A DNA stretch of 64,000 nucleotides, taken from contig JAXGZL010000001.1 in assembly GCA_040776985.1 (NCBI GenBank), forward strand, positions 744,001-808,000, written 5' to 3'. Within the stretch, counting starts at the first letter, position 1; every line of letters starts with the position of its first letter. A program made the position numbers and the translations under genes. The notes below the pieces were generated by a model. It had not been told where the DNA came from. It searched no databases and saw only the letters and a list, made by a program, of their open reading frames with translations. The DNA comes from UBA6115 sp040776985 (GTDB taxonomy: Bacteria > Bacillota > Clostridia > Christensenellales > Aristaeellaceae). Below are positions 26,144 to 35,129 of this stretch, piece by piece.

Positions 26144-26431
26144 TCAGGCGTCCGGCGTCTGCCACTGGGCCTGGATCACCGGGATCAGACGCTGGGCCAG
26201 TTCCTCGTCCACCGGCTCAAACTCCTCGATTTCCTCGCCCTCTTCTTCGGTCACCGTCACCCGCATCACATAGCGGGTGGCCCGGTCAGCCGGCTCCTCC
26301 GCCTCGTCCTGGGGCCGCAGCAGCACATACTCCTCCCCGTTGTAGAAAAAGTATTTCTCCACCAGCAGCAGCACCCGGTTGCCGTCTTCATCCGTGCCTT
26401 CGATGATGTCCAGGCGATCTTCCTCTGACAT
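26144..26431 (-). CDS. DUF1292 family acidic protein
   Basis: A 95-aa acidic protein of the DUF1292 (YrzB-like) family, common in Bacillota and of unknown function. The order D-I-I-E-G-T-D-E-D-G-N, VLLLVEKYFFYNGEEYVLLRP and the acidic C-terminal region fit the family. The start at 26431 (MSEEDRLD) follows AAGGAGGCGC; a longer reading of the frame overlaps the promoter. First gene of the DUF1292-uvrC-secreted operon. Confidence 0.8.
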   Translation of the reverse strand: MSEEDRLDIIEGTDEDGNRVLLLVEKYFFYNGEEYVLLRPQDEAEEPADRATRYVMRVTVTEEEGEEIEEFEPVDEELAQRLIPVIQAQWQTPDA

Positions 26432-26459
26432 GACTGCGCCTCCTTCCAGCGTTTGCCCC

Positions 26460-26468
26460 ATTATACCA
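26460..26468 (-). promoter_or_regulatory. Extended -10 promoter of the DUF1292-uvrC operon
   Basis: Minus strand TGG-TATAAT: a perfect -10 hexamer with a TGn extension. The -35 position (TGTATC) is poor and lies inside the lysA terminator hairpin. Confidence 0.6.
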
Positions 26469-26470
26469 TG

Positions 26471-26504
26471 AGAAAAACTGCGGATACAGTGCCTGTCCGC
26501 AGTT
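26471..26504 (-). terminator. Rho-independent terminator of the decarboxylase gene
   Basis: Minus strand: AACTGCGGA arm, imperfect inner stem, TCCGCAGTT arm, then a run of five T. It overlaps the upstream part of the next operon's promoter. Confidence 0.8.
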
Positions 26505-26523
26505 GATCATGATTGCTTGAGTT

Positions 26524-27756
26524 TTACAGGGTGAGGGTGGCGAAATAGTCCTCCGGCGTTTCCGCCCTTCTGATCAGGCGGAAGGCGCCGTCCTGCTGCC
26601 GCAGCACCTCCGCTGAGCGCAGGCGGCCATTGTACTGATAGCCCATGGCCCAGCCGTGGGCGCCGGCGTCGTGAAGCACCACCAGGTCACCTTTCTCAAT
26701 GGGGGGCAGTTGTCGGTTGATGGCGAACTTGTCGTTGTTCTCGCACAGGGAGCCGGTGAGGTCGGCGGTCAGGGTTTTTGGCAGATGCTCCCTCCCCGGC
26801 ACCGTGGCATGGTGATAGGCGCCGTACATGGCCGGGCGCATCAGGTTGGCCGCCGTGGCGTCCAGGCCGATGAAGACCTTGTGTCCATCCTTCCGGTGCA
26901 CTGCCCGGGTGACCAGAAAGCCGTGGGGCCCGGTCATGAAGCGGCCCAGCTCCGTCTTGACGGAGACCTGACGCTCTCCCCCAAAGTGCCGTTGGTAGGC
27001 AGCCTTCACCCCCTCGCCTGCCGCCAGGATGTCCACCGGCTTATCCTCCGGCCGGTAGGGGATGCCGATGCCGCCGGAGAGGTTGACAAAGGCCAGGGAA
27101 AGTCCGGTTTGCTGCTGCAGCTCCCTCCCCAGGCCAAACAGATAGTCCGCCTGGGCGGGGTAATAGCCGGGGTCCAGGGAGTTGCTGGCCAGCATGGCGT
27201 GCAGGCCAAAGCGTTTGGCGCCAAGGGCCTTCAGCCGGGCAAGCCCCGCTGCCAGGTCCTGCGGCATCCAGCCGAATTTGCTTTCCTCCGGGCTTCCCAT
27301 GAAGCGGTTTTCCCCGGCCAGCTGGGGGCCCGGGTTCACCCTGAGGCAGATGGTCTCCGGGATGCCGCCGTTTTCTGCCAGAATATCAATGTCGCTGGGG
27401 TCATCCAGGTTGATGAGGGCGTCAAGCCCGCGTGCAAGGGCGAACTCATGGGGGGGCATGGCGTTGGCGGAAAACATGATGCCCTCCCCCCTGACCCCCA
27501 GGCGCCTTGCCAGAATCAGCTCTGTTTCAGAGGAGCAGTCAAGCCCGCAGCCCTCCTCCAGCAGGATTTTCAGGATTTCCGGGTTGGGCAGCGCCTTGAC
27601 GGCAAAATACTCCTTGAACCCGGGTGCCCAGGCGAAGGCCTGGTTCACCAGCCGGGCGGTTTCCCGGATGCCCGCCTCGTCATACAGGTAAAAAGGGGTG
27701 GGAAACTGCTGGGCGGCCTTTTCAAACACCGCGTCTTCAATGCTAAAGTTAGGCAA
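26524..27756 (-). CDS. lysA: Diaminopimelate decarboxylase-like PLP enzyme
   Basis: A 410-aa fold-III PLP decarboxylase. Lys54 in FAVKALPNP is the Schiff-base lysine; HAMLASNSLD, NLSGGIGIPY and the C-terminal GSLCENNDKFA and YNGR match the family. The usual CESSD active-site sequence reads CENND here, and the DAP signature is otherwise modest, so a related substrate (another D-amino acid or carboxynorspermidine) is possible. The last step of lysine synthesis is the default call. It stands alone between terminators. Confidence 0.82.
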   Translation of the reverse strand: MPNFSIEDAVFEKAAQQFPTPFYLYDEAGIRETARLVNQAFAWAPGFKEYFAVKALPNPEILKILLEEGCGLDCSSETELILARRLGVRGEGIMFSANAMPPHEFALARGLDALINLDDPSDIDILAENGGIPETICLRVNPGPQLAGENRFMGSPEESKFGWMPQDLAAGLARLKALGAKRFGLHAMLASNSLDPGYYPAQADYLFGLGRELQQQTGLSLAFVNLSGGIGIPYRPEDKPVDILAAGEGVKAAYQRHFGGERQVSVKTELGRFMTGPHGFLVTRAVHRKDGHKVFIGLDATAANLMRPAMYGAYHHATVPGREHLPKTLTADLTGSLCENNDKFAINRQLPPIEKGDLVVLHDAGAHGWAMGYQYNGRLRSAEVLRQQDGAFRLIRRAETPEDYFATLTL

Positions 27757-27797
27757 AGGGACACCTCCAAAACTCCAGTGTTTGACCAGTATAACCC

Positions 27798-27828
27798 GAA
27801 AAAAAGCCCCGGACAGGCTGTCCGGGGC
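27798..27828 (-). terminator. Rho-independent terminator after ZIP transporter gene
   Basis: Minus strand: GCCCCGGACA, loop GCC, TGTCCGGGGC, then seven T. A strong terminator at the end of the thrC-thrB-ZIP operon. Confidence 0.9.
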
Positions 27829-27864
27829 GAAAATACGGAAAAGATACGAGGCGGAAATGCCAGA

Positions 27865-28650
27865 TCACCCCAGCGCCACGTCCAGGATCATCATCACCGT
27901 GAAGCCCAGCGCCACGCCAATGACGCCGATGTTGGAATGGCCGCCCTCCTGCAATTCCGGGATCAGCTCCTCCACCACCACATAGATCATGGCGCCGGCG
28001 GCAAAGGCCAGAAGGTAAGGCAGGATGGGCACCATGACGCTGGTGAGGAAGATGGTGGCCAGGGCGGCGATGGGCTCCACAATGCCGGAGGCGGTGCCAT
28101 ACCACAGGGCCTTGGGTTTTGACAGGCCGGAGGATTTGAGGGGCATGGAGATGATGGCCCCCTCCGGGATGTTCTGCAGCGCTATGCCGATGGACAGCGC
28201 CAGGGCAGAGGCCATGGAAATGCCCGGCTCCCCGATGGCAAGGCCGGCATAGACCACGCCCACTGCCATCCCCTCCGGGATGTTGTGCAGGGTGACGGCC
28301 AGCATCAGCATGGTGTTCTTCCGCGCGTGGGAGGGCAGGCCCTCCGGCTCATCCGCCCCCTGGTGCTGGTGGGGGATGATGCTGTCCAGCAGCAGCAGAA
28401 AGCCCATGCCGCCCAGAAAGCCAATCGCGGGGGGCAGCCAGGGCAGGGCGCCCAGCTCCTCTGATTTTTCAATCGCCGGCAGCAGCAGGGACCAGACAGA
28501 GGCCGCCATCATGACGCCGGAGGCAAAGCCCAGCATGGTTTTGCGGAACCAGGGCTTCATTTCCCCCTTCATGAACAGCACCACCCCGGCCCCCAGGAAG
28601 GTGCCCAGGAAAGGAATCATAATGCCGATCAGAATGTCTTTGTTAAGCAT
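27865..28650 (-). CDS. ZIP family divalent metal transporter
   Basis: A 261-aa membrane protein with eight hydrophobic segments and the ZIP metal-path signatures HNIPEGMAVGV (fourth helix) and ALQNIPEGAI (fifth helix), where the second usual His is replaced by Gln. A variable His-containing loop (HQHQGADEPEG) lies between helices three and four. It takes up Zn, Fe or Mn into the cytoplasm. The start at 28650 follows GAGGAAC and overlaps the thrB stop by eight bases, an odd partner for threonine genes. Confidence 0.9.
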   Translation of the reverse strand: MLNKDILIGIMIPFLGTFLGAGVVLFMKGEMKPWFRKTMLGFASGVMMAASVWSLLLPAIEKSEELGALPWLPPAIGFLGGMGFLLLLDSIIPHQHQGADEPEGLPSHARKNTMLMLAVTLHNIPEGMAVGVVYAGLAIGEPGISMASALALSIGIALQNIPEGAIISMPLKSSGLSKPKALWYGTASGIVEPIAALATIFLTSVMVPILPYLLAFAAGAMIYVVVEELIPELQEGGHSNIGVIGVALGFTVMMILDVALG

Positions 28651-29539
28651 GGGAGTTCCTCGATTCTGTGATGATAGTGGCCCCTTCCTCCGCCACATTA
28701 AGTGGCAGGGCGCGCCAGGCGGGATAGGCTTTTAAGGCATCCGCCATGCGGGCGGGGGAGGCAGGGTCGTGGTGCAGGCAGAGGAGACTGGGCCCGGCCC
28801 CGCTGATCACACAGGCGTCCGCCCCCAGCGCACGGGCCTGCCTGGCCAGGGCTTCGCCGCCATCGATCAGGGGGAAGCGGTAGGGCTGGTGCAGCCGGTC
28901 CTGGCAGGCCTCCCCCAGCAGGTGGAAGGCGCCTTCCTCCAGGGCTTTCACCAGGAAGGCCGTATGGGAGAGGTTGAATACGACCTCCTGCCTGGGGAAA
29001 TGGTCCGGCAGCGCTTGCCGGGCTTTGGCAGTTTCCAGGGGAAAATCCGGGATCAGGGCCAGCAGCAGCAAATTCGGGTGCGGATGGACAGGCAGGCTGG
29101 TGGCCCTGCCCTCTGTCATCAGGCTGACCCGGATGCCCCCGTAGACCGCCGCCGCGGCGTTGTCCGGGTGCCCCTCCAGGGCGGCGCTGAGGCTGAACAG
29201 GTCATCCTGGGACAGCGGAACATCCAGCAGCTGCCCTGCTGCCATGATGCCTGCCGTGATGCAGGCGGCGCTGCTGCCCAGGCCCCGGGCCGGGGGGATG
29301 GCGGAATTCACCGCGATGGAAAGCCCCGGCGCCTTTTTCCCAAACTGCCTGGCGGCATGCAAAAAGGCCTGATGGATCAGGTTGTCCTCCCCTGAAAATT
29401 CAGCCGGGCAGCCGATGATGGCAAGGCCATGATCCTGTAGGGTGAAGGTGAACTCCGCATACAGGGAGAGGGCCATGCCCAGGCAGTCAAAGCCGGGGCC
29501 CAGGTTGGCGGTGGTGGCGGGTACCCGGATAGTTACCAT
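28643..29539 (-). CDS. thrB: Homoserine kinase
   Basis: A 298-aa GHMP kinase that phosphorylates homoserine on the way to threonine. Motif 1 is the N-terminal VPATTANLGPGFDCLG; the ATP loop is PPARGLGSSAACI (about residues 82-94); motif 3 is near VISGAGPSLL. Start and thrC stop overlap by seven bases, so the two enzymes are coupled. No homoserine dehydrogenase is adjacent. Confidence 0.94.
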   Translation of the reverse strand: MVTIRVPATTANLGPGFDCLGMALSLYAEFTFTLQDHGLAIIGCPAEFSGEDNLIHQAFLHAARQFGKKAPGLSIAVNSAIPPARGLGSSAACITAGIMAAGQLLDVPLSQDDLFSLSAALEGHPDNAAAAVYGGIRVSLMTEGRATSLPVHPHPNLLLLALIPDFPLETAKARQALPDHFPRQEVVFNLSHTAFLVKALEEGAFHLLGEACQDRLHQPYRFPLIDGGEALARQARALGADACVISGAGPSLLCLHHDPASPARMADALKAYPAWRALPLNVAEEGATIITESRNSHA

Positions 29540-30999
29540 TGGCTGGCCTCCTGAAAAGCGGTGTTGGCGATGGCCTCCGGCTCAATCACCTGGCCGCGTA
29601 GGTCCCCGGCCCCTTCCAGCCAGGACAGGGAAGAAGGCAGGGGCAGCCCCGTGTGGCGGGACAGGCTGCGCAGGCCCATGACGTCATCCTTGTCCTGGGG
29701 CATTCCCAGGGCATTCAGCACCGCCCCGGTGAACTTGAAGGGGGAGGCGGTGGCCAGGATCAGGGCCTTTCCAGGAGGCAGCTGAGCCTTTATCTGCTGA
29801 TAGCCATGCCAGGCCACGGCGGCGTGGGGATCCATCAGGTAGCCTGCCTGCTGCCAGACCTGCCGGATGGCGGCCCGGGTGTCCGCCTCTGTGGCGCTGG
29901 TCGCCATGAAGTGTTCCTGCACATGGGAAAGAGGGGCGCCGGTGAGCTGATAATGCCCCTGCTCCTTCAGCTGACGCATCAGCCGCGCGACATGGCCTCT
30001 GTCCCCGCCGGTGGCATAGAAAAGCAGCCGCTCCACATTGCTGGACACCAGGATGTCCATGGAGGGGGAGATGGACAGCCGCAGCGCCCGCCGGGCATCA
30101 TAGTGGCCGGTGGCCAGAAAGTCCGTCAGCACCCGGTTCTGGTTGGAGGCGCAGACCAGCCTGCCCAGGGGCAGGCCCATGGCTTTGGCCAGGAAGGCGG
30201 CCAGGATGTCCCCAAAGTTGCCGCTGGGCACCACCACGTGGAGGGATTCGCCGGGGCGCAGGGCCCCGCGCCTTACCAGGTCCTGATAGGCGCTGATGTA
30301 ATACACCACCTGGGGCACCAGGCGGCCAATGTTGATGGAGTTGGCGCTGGAAAGCATAAGCCGCTCCGGCATCCCTTCCGCCTGCGCCTTGGCGAACACC
30401 GCCTTCACGCCGGACTGGGCCCTGTCAAAATCCCCCCGGATGCCAAAGGCCCTGAGGTTATCCCCCGGCATGCGCCGCATCTGCGCCTTCTGGACGGGGC
30501 TGATGCCCTCCTCCGGGTAATAGACCAGGGCCCGGGTATCGGGCAGCCCGGCAAAGCCCGCCATGGCGGCGCCCCCGGTGTCCCCGCTGGTGGCGGTCAG
30601 AACCAGGATGCGGGTCCCCGGCATCAGGGCGTCCCGGGCGCTGGTCATCAGCCGGGGCAGGGCGGAGAGGGCCAGGTCCTTGAAGGCGGCGGTGGGGCCG
30701 TGGAACAACTCCAGCACAAAGGCGTCCTCCAGCGGGCGCACCGGGGCCACCCGGGGGCTGTCAAAGCGATGGGTGTATGCCTGGGTGGCGATGTCTGAAA
30801 GCGCGCCCGCAGCAAATCCGGGCAGCAGGGCCTGGAACACCGCGGCCGCCAGGGCCGGGTAGGCCTCCGGCAGGGCAGCCCAGTCCAGCCGGGGCAGGGT
30901 GTCCGGCAGATACAGCCCGCCATCCGGCGCCAAGCCCCGAAGCACCGCTTCCGGTGCTGATGCCGCGGCGCTTTGCCCTCTTGTGCTGATGAAACGCAT
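29533..30999 (-). CDS. thrC: Threonine synthase
   Basis: A 488-aa PLP enzyme converting O-phosphohomoserine to threonine. The long-form family features are RGLAPDGGLYLPDTLPRLD at the N-terminus, the PLP lysine in PTAAFKDLALS, VLTATSGDTGGAAMAGF and NSINIGRLVPQVVYY. First gene of the thrC-thrB-ZIP operon, with a near-consensus promoter 30 bases upstream. Confidence 0.95.
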   Translation of the reverse strand: MRFISTRGQSAAASAPEAVLRGLAPDGGLYLPDTLPRLDWAALPEAYPALAAAVFQALLPGFAAGALSDIATQAYTHRFDSPRVAPVRPLEDAFVLELFHGPTAAFKDLALSALPRLMTSARDALMPGTRILVLTATSGDTGGAAMAGFAGLPDTRALVYYPEEGISPVQKAQMRRMPGDNLRAFGIRGDFDRAQSGVKAVFAKAQAEGMPERLMLSSANSINIGRLVPQVVYYISAYQDLVRRGALRPGESLHVVVPSGNFGDILAAFLAKAMGLPLGRLVCASNQNRVLTDFLATGHYDARRALRLSISPSMDILVSSNVERLLFYATGGDRGHVARLMRQLKEQGHYQLTGAPLSHVQEHFMATSATEADTRAAIRQVWQQAGYLMDPHAAVAWHGYQQIKAQLPPGKALILATASPFKFTGAVLNALGMPQDKDDVMGLRSLSRHTGLPLPSSLSWLEGAGDLRGQVIEPEAIANTAFQEASQW

Positions 31000-31026
31000 G
31001 GATTCCTCCGAAAAGATGCTGGCCCC

Positions 31027-31055
31027 ATTGTAGTCAGGGGCACCCCCAGCGTCAA
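31027..31055 (-). promoter_or_regulatory. Sigma-70 promoter of thrC operon
   Basis: Minus strand: TTGACG (31050-31055), 17-bp spacer, TACAAT (31027-31032). The leader is too short for a T-box or threonine attenuator. Confidence 0.75.
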
Positions 31056-31061
31056 CCGGGC

Positions 31062-31090
31062 TTGTGGCAAATATTCACCAGGGGTACAAT
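31062..31090 (+). promoter_or_regulatory. Sigma-70 promoter of NAGPA-type gene
   Basis: TTGTGG (31062-31067), 17-bp spacer, TACAAT (31085-31090), then GGAAAGGAGGG before the ATG. Back-to-back with the thrC promoter. Confidence 0.7.
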
Positions 31091-31110
31091 AGGGGAAAGG
31101 AGGGCGGAGG

Positions 31111-32046
31111 ATGAGACGCAGCCTTGCCAGCTTGTTTGTGGCCCTGATGTTGGTGCCCTGTTTATTCAGCGCTGGGGCGGAGCCTGTTCCCCTGCCGCCC
31201 CGCACGGCGGAGGGCTTTTTGCTGGTGGATGAAAGCCACCCGGACAGGGCCTTCACCTTTGCTGATGAGGCGCAGGGGCAGTGGGTTTATCTGTCTGAAA
31301 CCCTGCAGGTCAGCATCCAGCGGCACAGTGGCCGCTATGAAAAGAAGGACGTGGTCTGGTTCCTGGCGGACATCCGCTTCCAGGGGGAGGAGGCCTTCCG
31401 GGCCTTTTCCGCCAACCCGAAGAACCCCTCTCGCGCCCAGGAGAGGCCAGAGGCCATCGCCAAAAAGAACCAGGTGGTCTATGCCCAGAACGGGGACCTG
31501 TTCTCCTTCCGGGTGTATAACAAGGAAAAGAAGGGGCTGATCATCAGGGATGGCAAGGTGCTGTTTGAGGACAGCTACACCCGCCCGGTGGCCAAGATCC
31601 CCCCTTTGGATGAGCTGGCCTTGTTCCCGGACGGGCGGGTGGAGATGCGCACCCCGGGGGAGTACAGCGCCCAGGAATATCTGGCCGCCGGCGCCAGCGA
31701 CGTGCTGGCCTTTGGCCCCATCCTGTTCAAGGACCGGGTGAAGGACAGCCGCCTGGAGAAAAGCTTCACCCACCGGGAGCCCCGAAGCGCCATCGGCGTG
31801 GTGGGCCCGGGGCACTTCATCGGCATCATGGTGGAGGGGCGCAACAAGCGCTCCGCCGGCGCGCCCCTGCGCTTTGTGGCGGATCAGCTGCTTGAGGCGG
31901 GCTGCCAGGAGGCCTTCACCCTGGACGGCGGCCAGACGGCGGCCATGATTTTCATGGGCAAGAATGTGATGGACCCCGGCATCTACAACGGCTTCCAGAA
32001 AGCCCGCAAGCAGCAGGACATCATCGGCATCGGGCGCTGGGAGTGA
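31111..32046 (+). CDS. Exported phosphodiester glycosidase (NAGPA domain)
   Basis: A 311-aa protein with a signal peptide (MRRSLASLFVALMLVPCLFSAGAE). The mature part has the NAGPA signature: YAQNGDLFSF, RSAIGVVGPGHFIGIMVEGR and FTLDGGQTAAMIFMG. Bacterial members cleave phosphodiester-linked GlcNAc or other sugars and probably act in cell-wall or teichoic acid turnover outside the membrane. It stands alone, with its own promoter. Confidence 0.85.
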   Translation: MRRSLASLFVALMLVPCLFSAGAEPVPLPPRTAEGFLLVDESHPDRAFTFADEAQGQWVYLSETLQVSIQRHSGRYEKKDVVWFLADIRFQGEEAFRAFSANPKNPSRAQERPEAIAKKNQVVYAQNGDLFSFRVYNKEKKGLIIRDGKVLFEDSYTRPVAKIPPLDELALFPDGRVEMRTPGEYSAQEYLAAGASDVLAFGPILFKDRVKDSRLEKSFTHREPRSAIGVVGPGHFIGIMVEGRNKRSAGAPLRFVADQLLEAGCQEAFTLDGGQTAAMIFMGKNVMDPGIYNGFQKARKQQDIIGIGRWE

Positions 32047-32102
32047 GCGTGGTACAATAAGGCAACTGGCGGCGTTTTTCGTCAGCTGAAAGGGGGCGTC
32101 CA

Positions 32103-32180
32103 ATGGTGACGGCTGTTTTGGCGCTGCTGCCCATGGCCCTGGTTTTGACAGGGCTGGTGATGTTTATTTTTATGGCCTGA
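32103..32180 (+). CDS. Possible 25-aa single-pass membrane peptide
   Basis: An ATG at 32103 preceded by AAAGGGGGCG opens a 25-codon frame, MVTAVLALLPMALVLTGLVM and five more residues, almost entirely hydrophobic with no charge. This is the look of a small membrane protein or a type I toxin-like peptide, but short hydrophobic frames also arise by chance. A TACAAT at 32053-32058 could be its -10 box; its -35 is poor. Confidence 0.35.
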   Translation: MVTAVLALLPMALVLTGLVMFIFMA

Positions 32181-32226
32181 CAGGCTGGACACGGGGGCTA
32201 CAAAATCTTAAGAAATTGCGTTAAAA

Positions 32227-32249
32227 GCGGGGCGTTTTGCGCCCCGCTC
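32227..32249 (-). terminator. Rho-independent terminator of sugar ABC operon
   Basis: Stem AGCGGGGCG / CGCCCCGCT around a five-base loop; on the minus strand it is followed by TTTTAA. It lies about 80 bases after the permease stop. Confidence 0.75.
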
Positions 32250-32330
32250 AGACTTTAGAAGAACCGTGTTAAAGGGGGAGTTTCAGAGGGCAAAGCCCGC
32301 GGAGTGAATGCCGATGCTTGCCATATTCCA

Positions 32331-33560
32331 TCACCCCAACCGGTTCCGCCTCCTGCCAAAGAGGCGCTGGATGAAGGGGATGGAGACCTTTTGCTTGGAG
32401 ATCACATCAAAGGCCACCGCGGCCAGCAGCACCAGGCCTTTCACCACCTGCTGCAGATCAATGGAGATGCCCATGATGCTCATCCCGTTGTTGAGCACGC
32501 CCATGATCAGGGCGCCGATCAGGGTGCCGCCCACGGTGCCGATGCCGCCATAGGCGGAGGCGCCGCCGATAAAGCAGGCGCCGATGGCGTCCAGTTCAAA
32601 GCCAAGGCCCGCCTGGGGGGAGGAGGACTGCAGCCGGGCGGAGAAGATCAGGCCGGCCACCGCCGCCAGAAAGCTCATGTTCATATAGGCCAGGAACTTG
32701 ATCTTGTCGGTTTTCACGCCTGACAGCCTGGCCGCCTTCTCGTTGCCGCCCACCGCGTAGAGGTGCCGTCCCATAACGGTTTTGCTGGTGAGGTAGGAAT
32801 ACACCATCAGCACGATGCCCACCGTGATCAGCACCACCGGGGTGCCGATGTAATTGGCCAGCAGCCAGAAGAAATAGGTGAGGGCAGCGGCGATGACCAG
32901 GGCCCGCACCAGGGTGCTGGCCAGGCTTTCATAGGAATAGCCCTTGCGCTTGCGGTCTGCCCGCTGTTTCAGCTGGATAAAGACAAACACCGCCGCCAGG
33001 ATGAGGCCGATGACCAGGCTGGTGAAGTTCCGGATCCCCAATCCCGGGTCCAGAAAGCTCAGGAAGTTGCCGATGGCGCCGGTGGACAGGCCCATGAAGG
33101 CCCTGGGGAAGGGGGAGAGGGTGAGGCCCTTGAGCACAATCAGCGTCAGGCCCCGGAAAATCAGCTGGCCGGACAGCGTCACAATAAAGGCGGGGATGCG
33201 CACATAGGCGATCCAGAAGCCGTGCCAGGCGCCGATCAGGATGCCGATCAGCAGGCACAGCATCACCGACAGGTAGGAGTCCCACTTCCAGGTGATCATG
33301 AAGGTGCCGGCGCAGGCGCCCACAAAGGCCACCACCGAGCCCACCGACAGGTCGATGTTGCCGCCGGTGAGGATACAGATCAGCATGCCCACCGCCAGCA
33401 CCACCACATAGGCGTTCTGGTTGATGAGGTTAAAGACGTTCATGGGCTTGAGCAAGGTGCCTTTGGTCAAGGTCTGGAAGAAAAGGATGATGACCACCAG
33501 TGTGATGAGCATCACAAATTGCTTCAGGTTTTTGGAAAATGCGGTTTTCAGCTTGCTCAT
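32331..33560 (-). CDS. mmsB: Monosaccharide ABC transporter permease (MmsB/XylH type)
   Basis: A 409-aa permease with about ten to eleven hydrophobic segments. Family stretches are GGNIDLSVGSVVAFVGA, ACFIGGASAYGGIGTVGGTLIGALI and VVKGLVLLAAVAFDV. The start at 33560 (MSKLKTAF) overlaps the ATPase stop by four bases; the longer open frame lies inside the ATPase gene. Forms the membrane channel with the ATPase MmsA and the binding protein ChvE. Confidence 0.92.
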   Translation of the reverse strand: MSKLKTAFSKNLKQFVMLITLVVIILFFQTLTKGTLLKPMNVFNLINQNAYVVVLAVGMLICILTGGNIDLSVGSVVAFVGACAGTFMITWKWDSYLSVMLCLLIGILIGAWHGFWIAYVRIPAFIVTLSGQLIFRGLTLIVLKGLTLSPFPRAFMGLSTGAIGNFLSFLDPGLGIRNFTSLVIGLILAAVFVFIQLKQRADRKRKGYSYESLASTLVRALVIAAALTYFFWLLANYIGTPVVLITVGIVLMVYSYLTSKTVMGRHLYAVGGNEKAARLSGVKTDKIKFLAYMNMSFLAAVAGLIFSARLQSSSPQAGLGFELDAIGACFIGGASAYGGIGTVGGTLIGALIMGVLNNGMSIMGISIDLQQVVKGLVLLAAVAFDVISKQKVSIPFIQRLFGRRRNRLG

Positions 33561-35104
33561 GTGGTTTGCGCTCCCTTGCTTGCTTGCATGATCATGTCCA
33601 TGATGATCTCCTGGGTGGCCTGTTCCCTGGTCAATTCGCCCACCATCCTGCCCTCCACCATCACATAGATGCGGTCGCACATGCCCAGCAGCTCCGGCAG
33701 TTCGGAGGAGATCATCAGCACGGCCTTGCCCTCGCCCACCAGCTGGTTGATGATGCTGTATATCTCGTACTTGGCGCCCACATCCACGCCCCTTGTGGGC
33801 TCATCCAGCATCATGATGTCAGGCAGGGAGAACATCCACTTGCCCACCAGCACCTTCTGCTGGTTGCCGCCGGACAGGTTGCCCACCATCTGCTCCACAT
33901 CAGGCGTCCTGATGCTGAGTTTCTCCCGGTAGTCCTCAGCCGCGTGGCGCTCCCGGTCCTTGTCGATCACCCCCCGGCTGCTGACCAGTTCCAGCCGGGA
34001 CAGGGTGATGTTGTGGACGATGGAGTTGGTCAGCACCAGCCCGTCGCCCTTGCGGTCCTCGGTGATATAGGCAAAGCCCTGGGCAATGGCCTCGGCCGCG
34101 CTGTTTAACTGCAGCGGCTGGCCGTCCTTTTTGACGGTGCCGGAAATGCCGGTGCCATAGACCTTCCCGAAAACCGACTGGCACAGTTCCGTACGCCCGG
34201 CGCCAATCAGCCCGGCAATGCCCACCACCTCGCCCCGGCGCAGGTTCAGGGACACCCGGTCCACCACCCTGCGCTCGGTATACAGGGGATGGTAGACGGT
34301 CCAGTCCTCGATTTCCAGGGTCTTTTCGCCGATGTCGGGCACGCGCTTGGGGAAGCGGTCCACCATCTCGCGGCCCACCATGCCCCGGATGATGCGGGGC
34401 TCCGAGATGCCGCCCTGGGTGTTGTCCAGCGTCTCAATGGTGCTGCCGTCGCGCAGGATGGTGATTTTGTCCGCCACATAGGCGATTTCGTTGAGCTTGT
34501 GGGAGATCATGATGCTGGTGATGCCCCGCTCCGCCCTGAACTTTTTCAGCAGATTGAGCAGGTTGATACTGTCCTCGTCGTTGAGGGAGCTGGTGGGCTC
34601 ATCCAGGATTAGCAGCCGGACGTTTTTGGCCAGCGCCTTGGCGATTTCCACCAGCTGCTGCTTGCCCACGCCGATGTCCTTGATCAGGGTGCGGGCGGAC
34701 TCGTTCAGGCCCACCTCACGCATGTGCGCCTCAGCCTTTTGATAGGTCAGGTCCCAGTTGATGCCGCCAAAGCCGGTCTGCTCGTTGCCCAGGAACATGT
34801 TCTCCCCGATGGACAGGTAGGGCACCAGCGCCAGCTCCTGGTGGATGATGACGATGCCCAGTTTTTCCGAGTCCTTGATGCCCTGGAAATGGCAGAGCTG
34901 GCCATCATAGGTGATGTCCCCCTCATAGCTGCCAAAGGGATAGACGCCGGAGAGCACGTTCATCAGCGTGGACTTGCCCGCGCCGTTTTCCCCGACGATG
35001 GCGTGGATTTCCCCCTCCTGAACTGTCAGGTTGACATTGTCAAGCGCCTTGACGCCCGGGAAGGTTTTGGTGATGCCGCGCATTTCCAGCAGCGCCTGAG
35101 CCAT
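33557..35104 (-). CDS. mmsA: Monosaccharide ABC transporter ATPase (MmsA/XylG type)
   Basis: A 515-aa double ABC ATPase. The first nucleotide-binding domain has Walker A GENGAGKST, an atypical signature NARL-like region (VGKQQLVEIAKAL) and Walker B LLILDEPTSSL. The second has LNLRRGEVVGIAGLIGAGRTEL and LSGGNQQKVLVGKW with MMLDEPTRGVDVGA. Such duplicated ATPases power CUT2-class sugar importers. Separated from the binding-protein gene by a hairpin. Confidence 0.95.
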   Translation of the reverse strand: MAQALLEMRGITKTFPGVKALDNVNLTVQEGEIHAIVGENGAGKSTLMNVLSGVYPFGSYEGDITYDGQLCHFQGIKDSEKLGIVIIHQELALVPYLSIGENMFLGNEQTGFGGINWDLTYQKAEAHMREVGLNESARTLIKDIGVGKQQLVEIAKALAKNVRLLILDEPTSSLNDEDSINLLNLLKKFRAERGITSIMISHKLNEIAYVADKITILRDGSTIETLDNTQGGISEPRIIRGMVGREMVDRFPKRVPDIGEKTLEIEDWTVYHPLYTERRVVDRVSLNLRRGEVVGIAGLIGAGRTELCQSVFGKVYGTGISGTVKKDGQPLQLNSAAEAIAQGFAYITEDRKGDGLVLTNSIVHNITLSRLELVSSRGVIDKDRERHAAEDYREKLSIRTPDVEQMVGNLSGGNQQKVLVGKWMFSLPDIMMLDEPTRGVDVGAKYEIYSIINQLVGEGKAVLMISSELPELLGMCDRIYVMVEGRMVGELTREQATQEIIMDMIMQASKGAQTT

Positions 35105-35129
35105 GGGCCTATCCCCCTTTGTGATATGT

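Noticed and set aside
27757..27828. Promoter of the lysA-like gene overlapping the ZIP terminator
   Set aside because: A TATACT is present, but the -35 (CTGTCC) is poor, so I did not list it as a feature.
33557..33680. N-terminal extension of the sugar permease
   Set aside because: His/Gly-rich translation is out-of-frame ATPase sequence; the permease start at 33560 has normal spacing.
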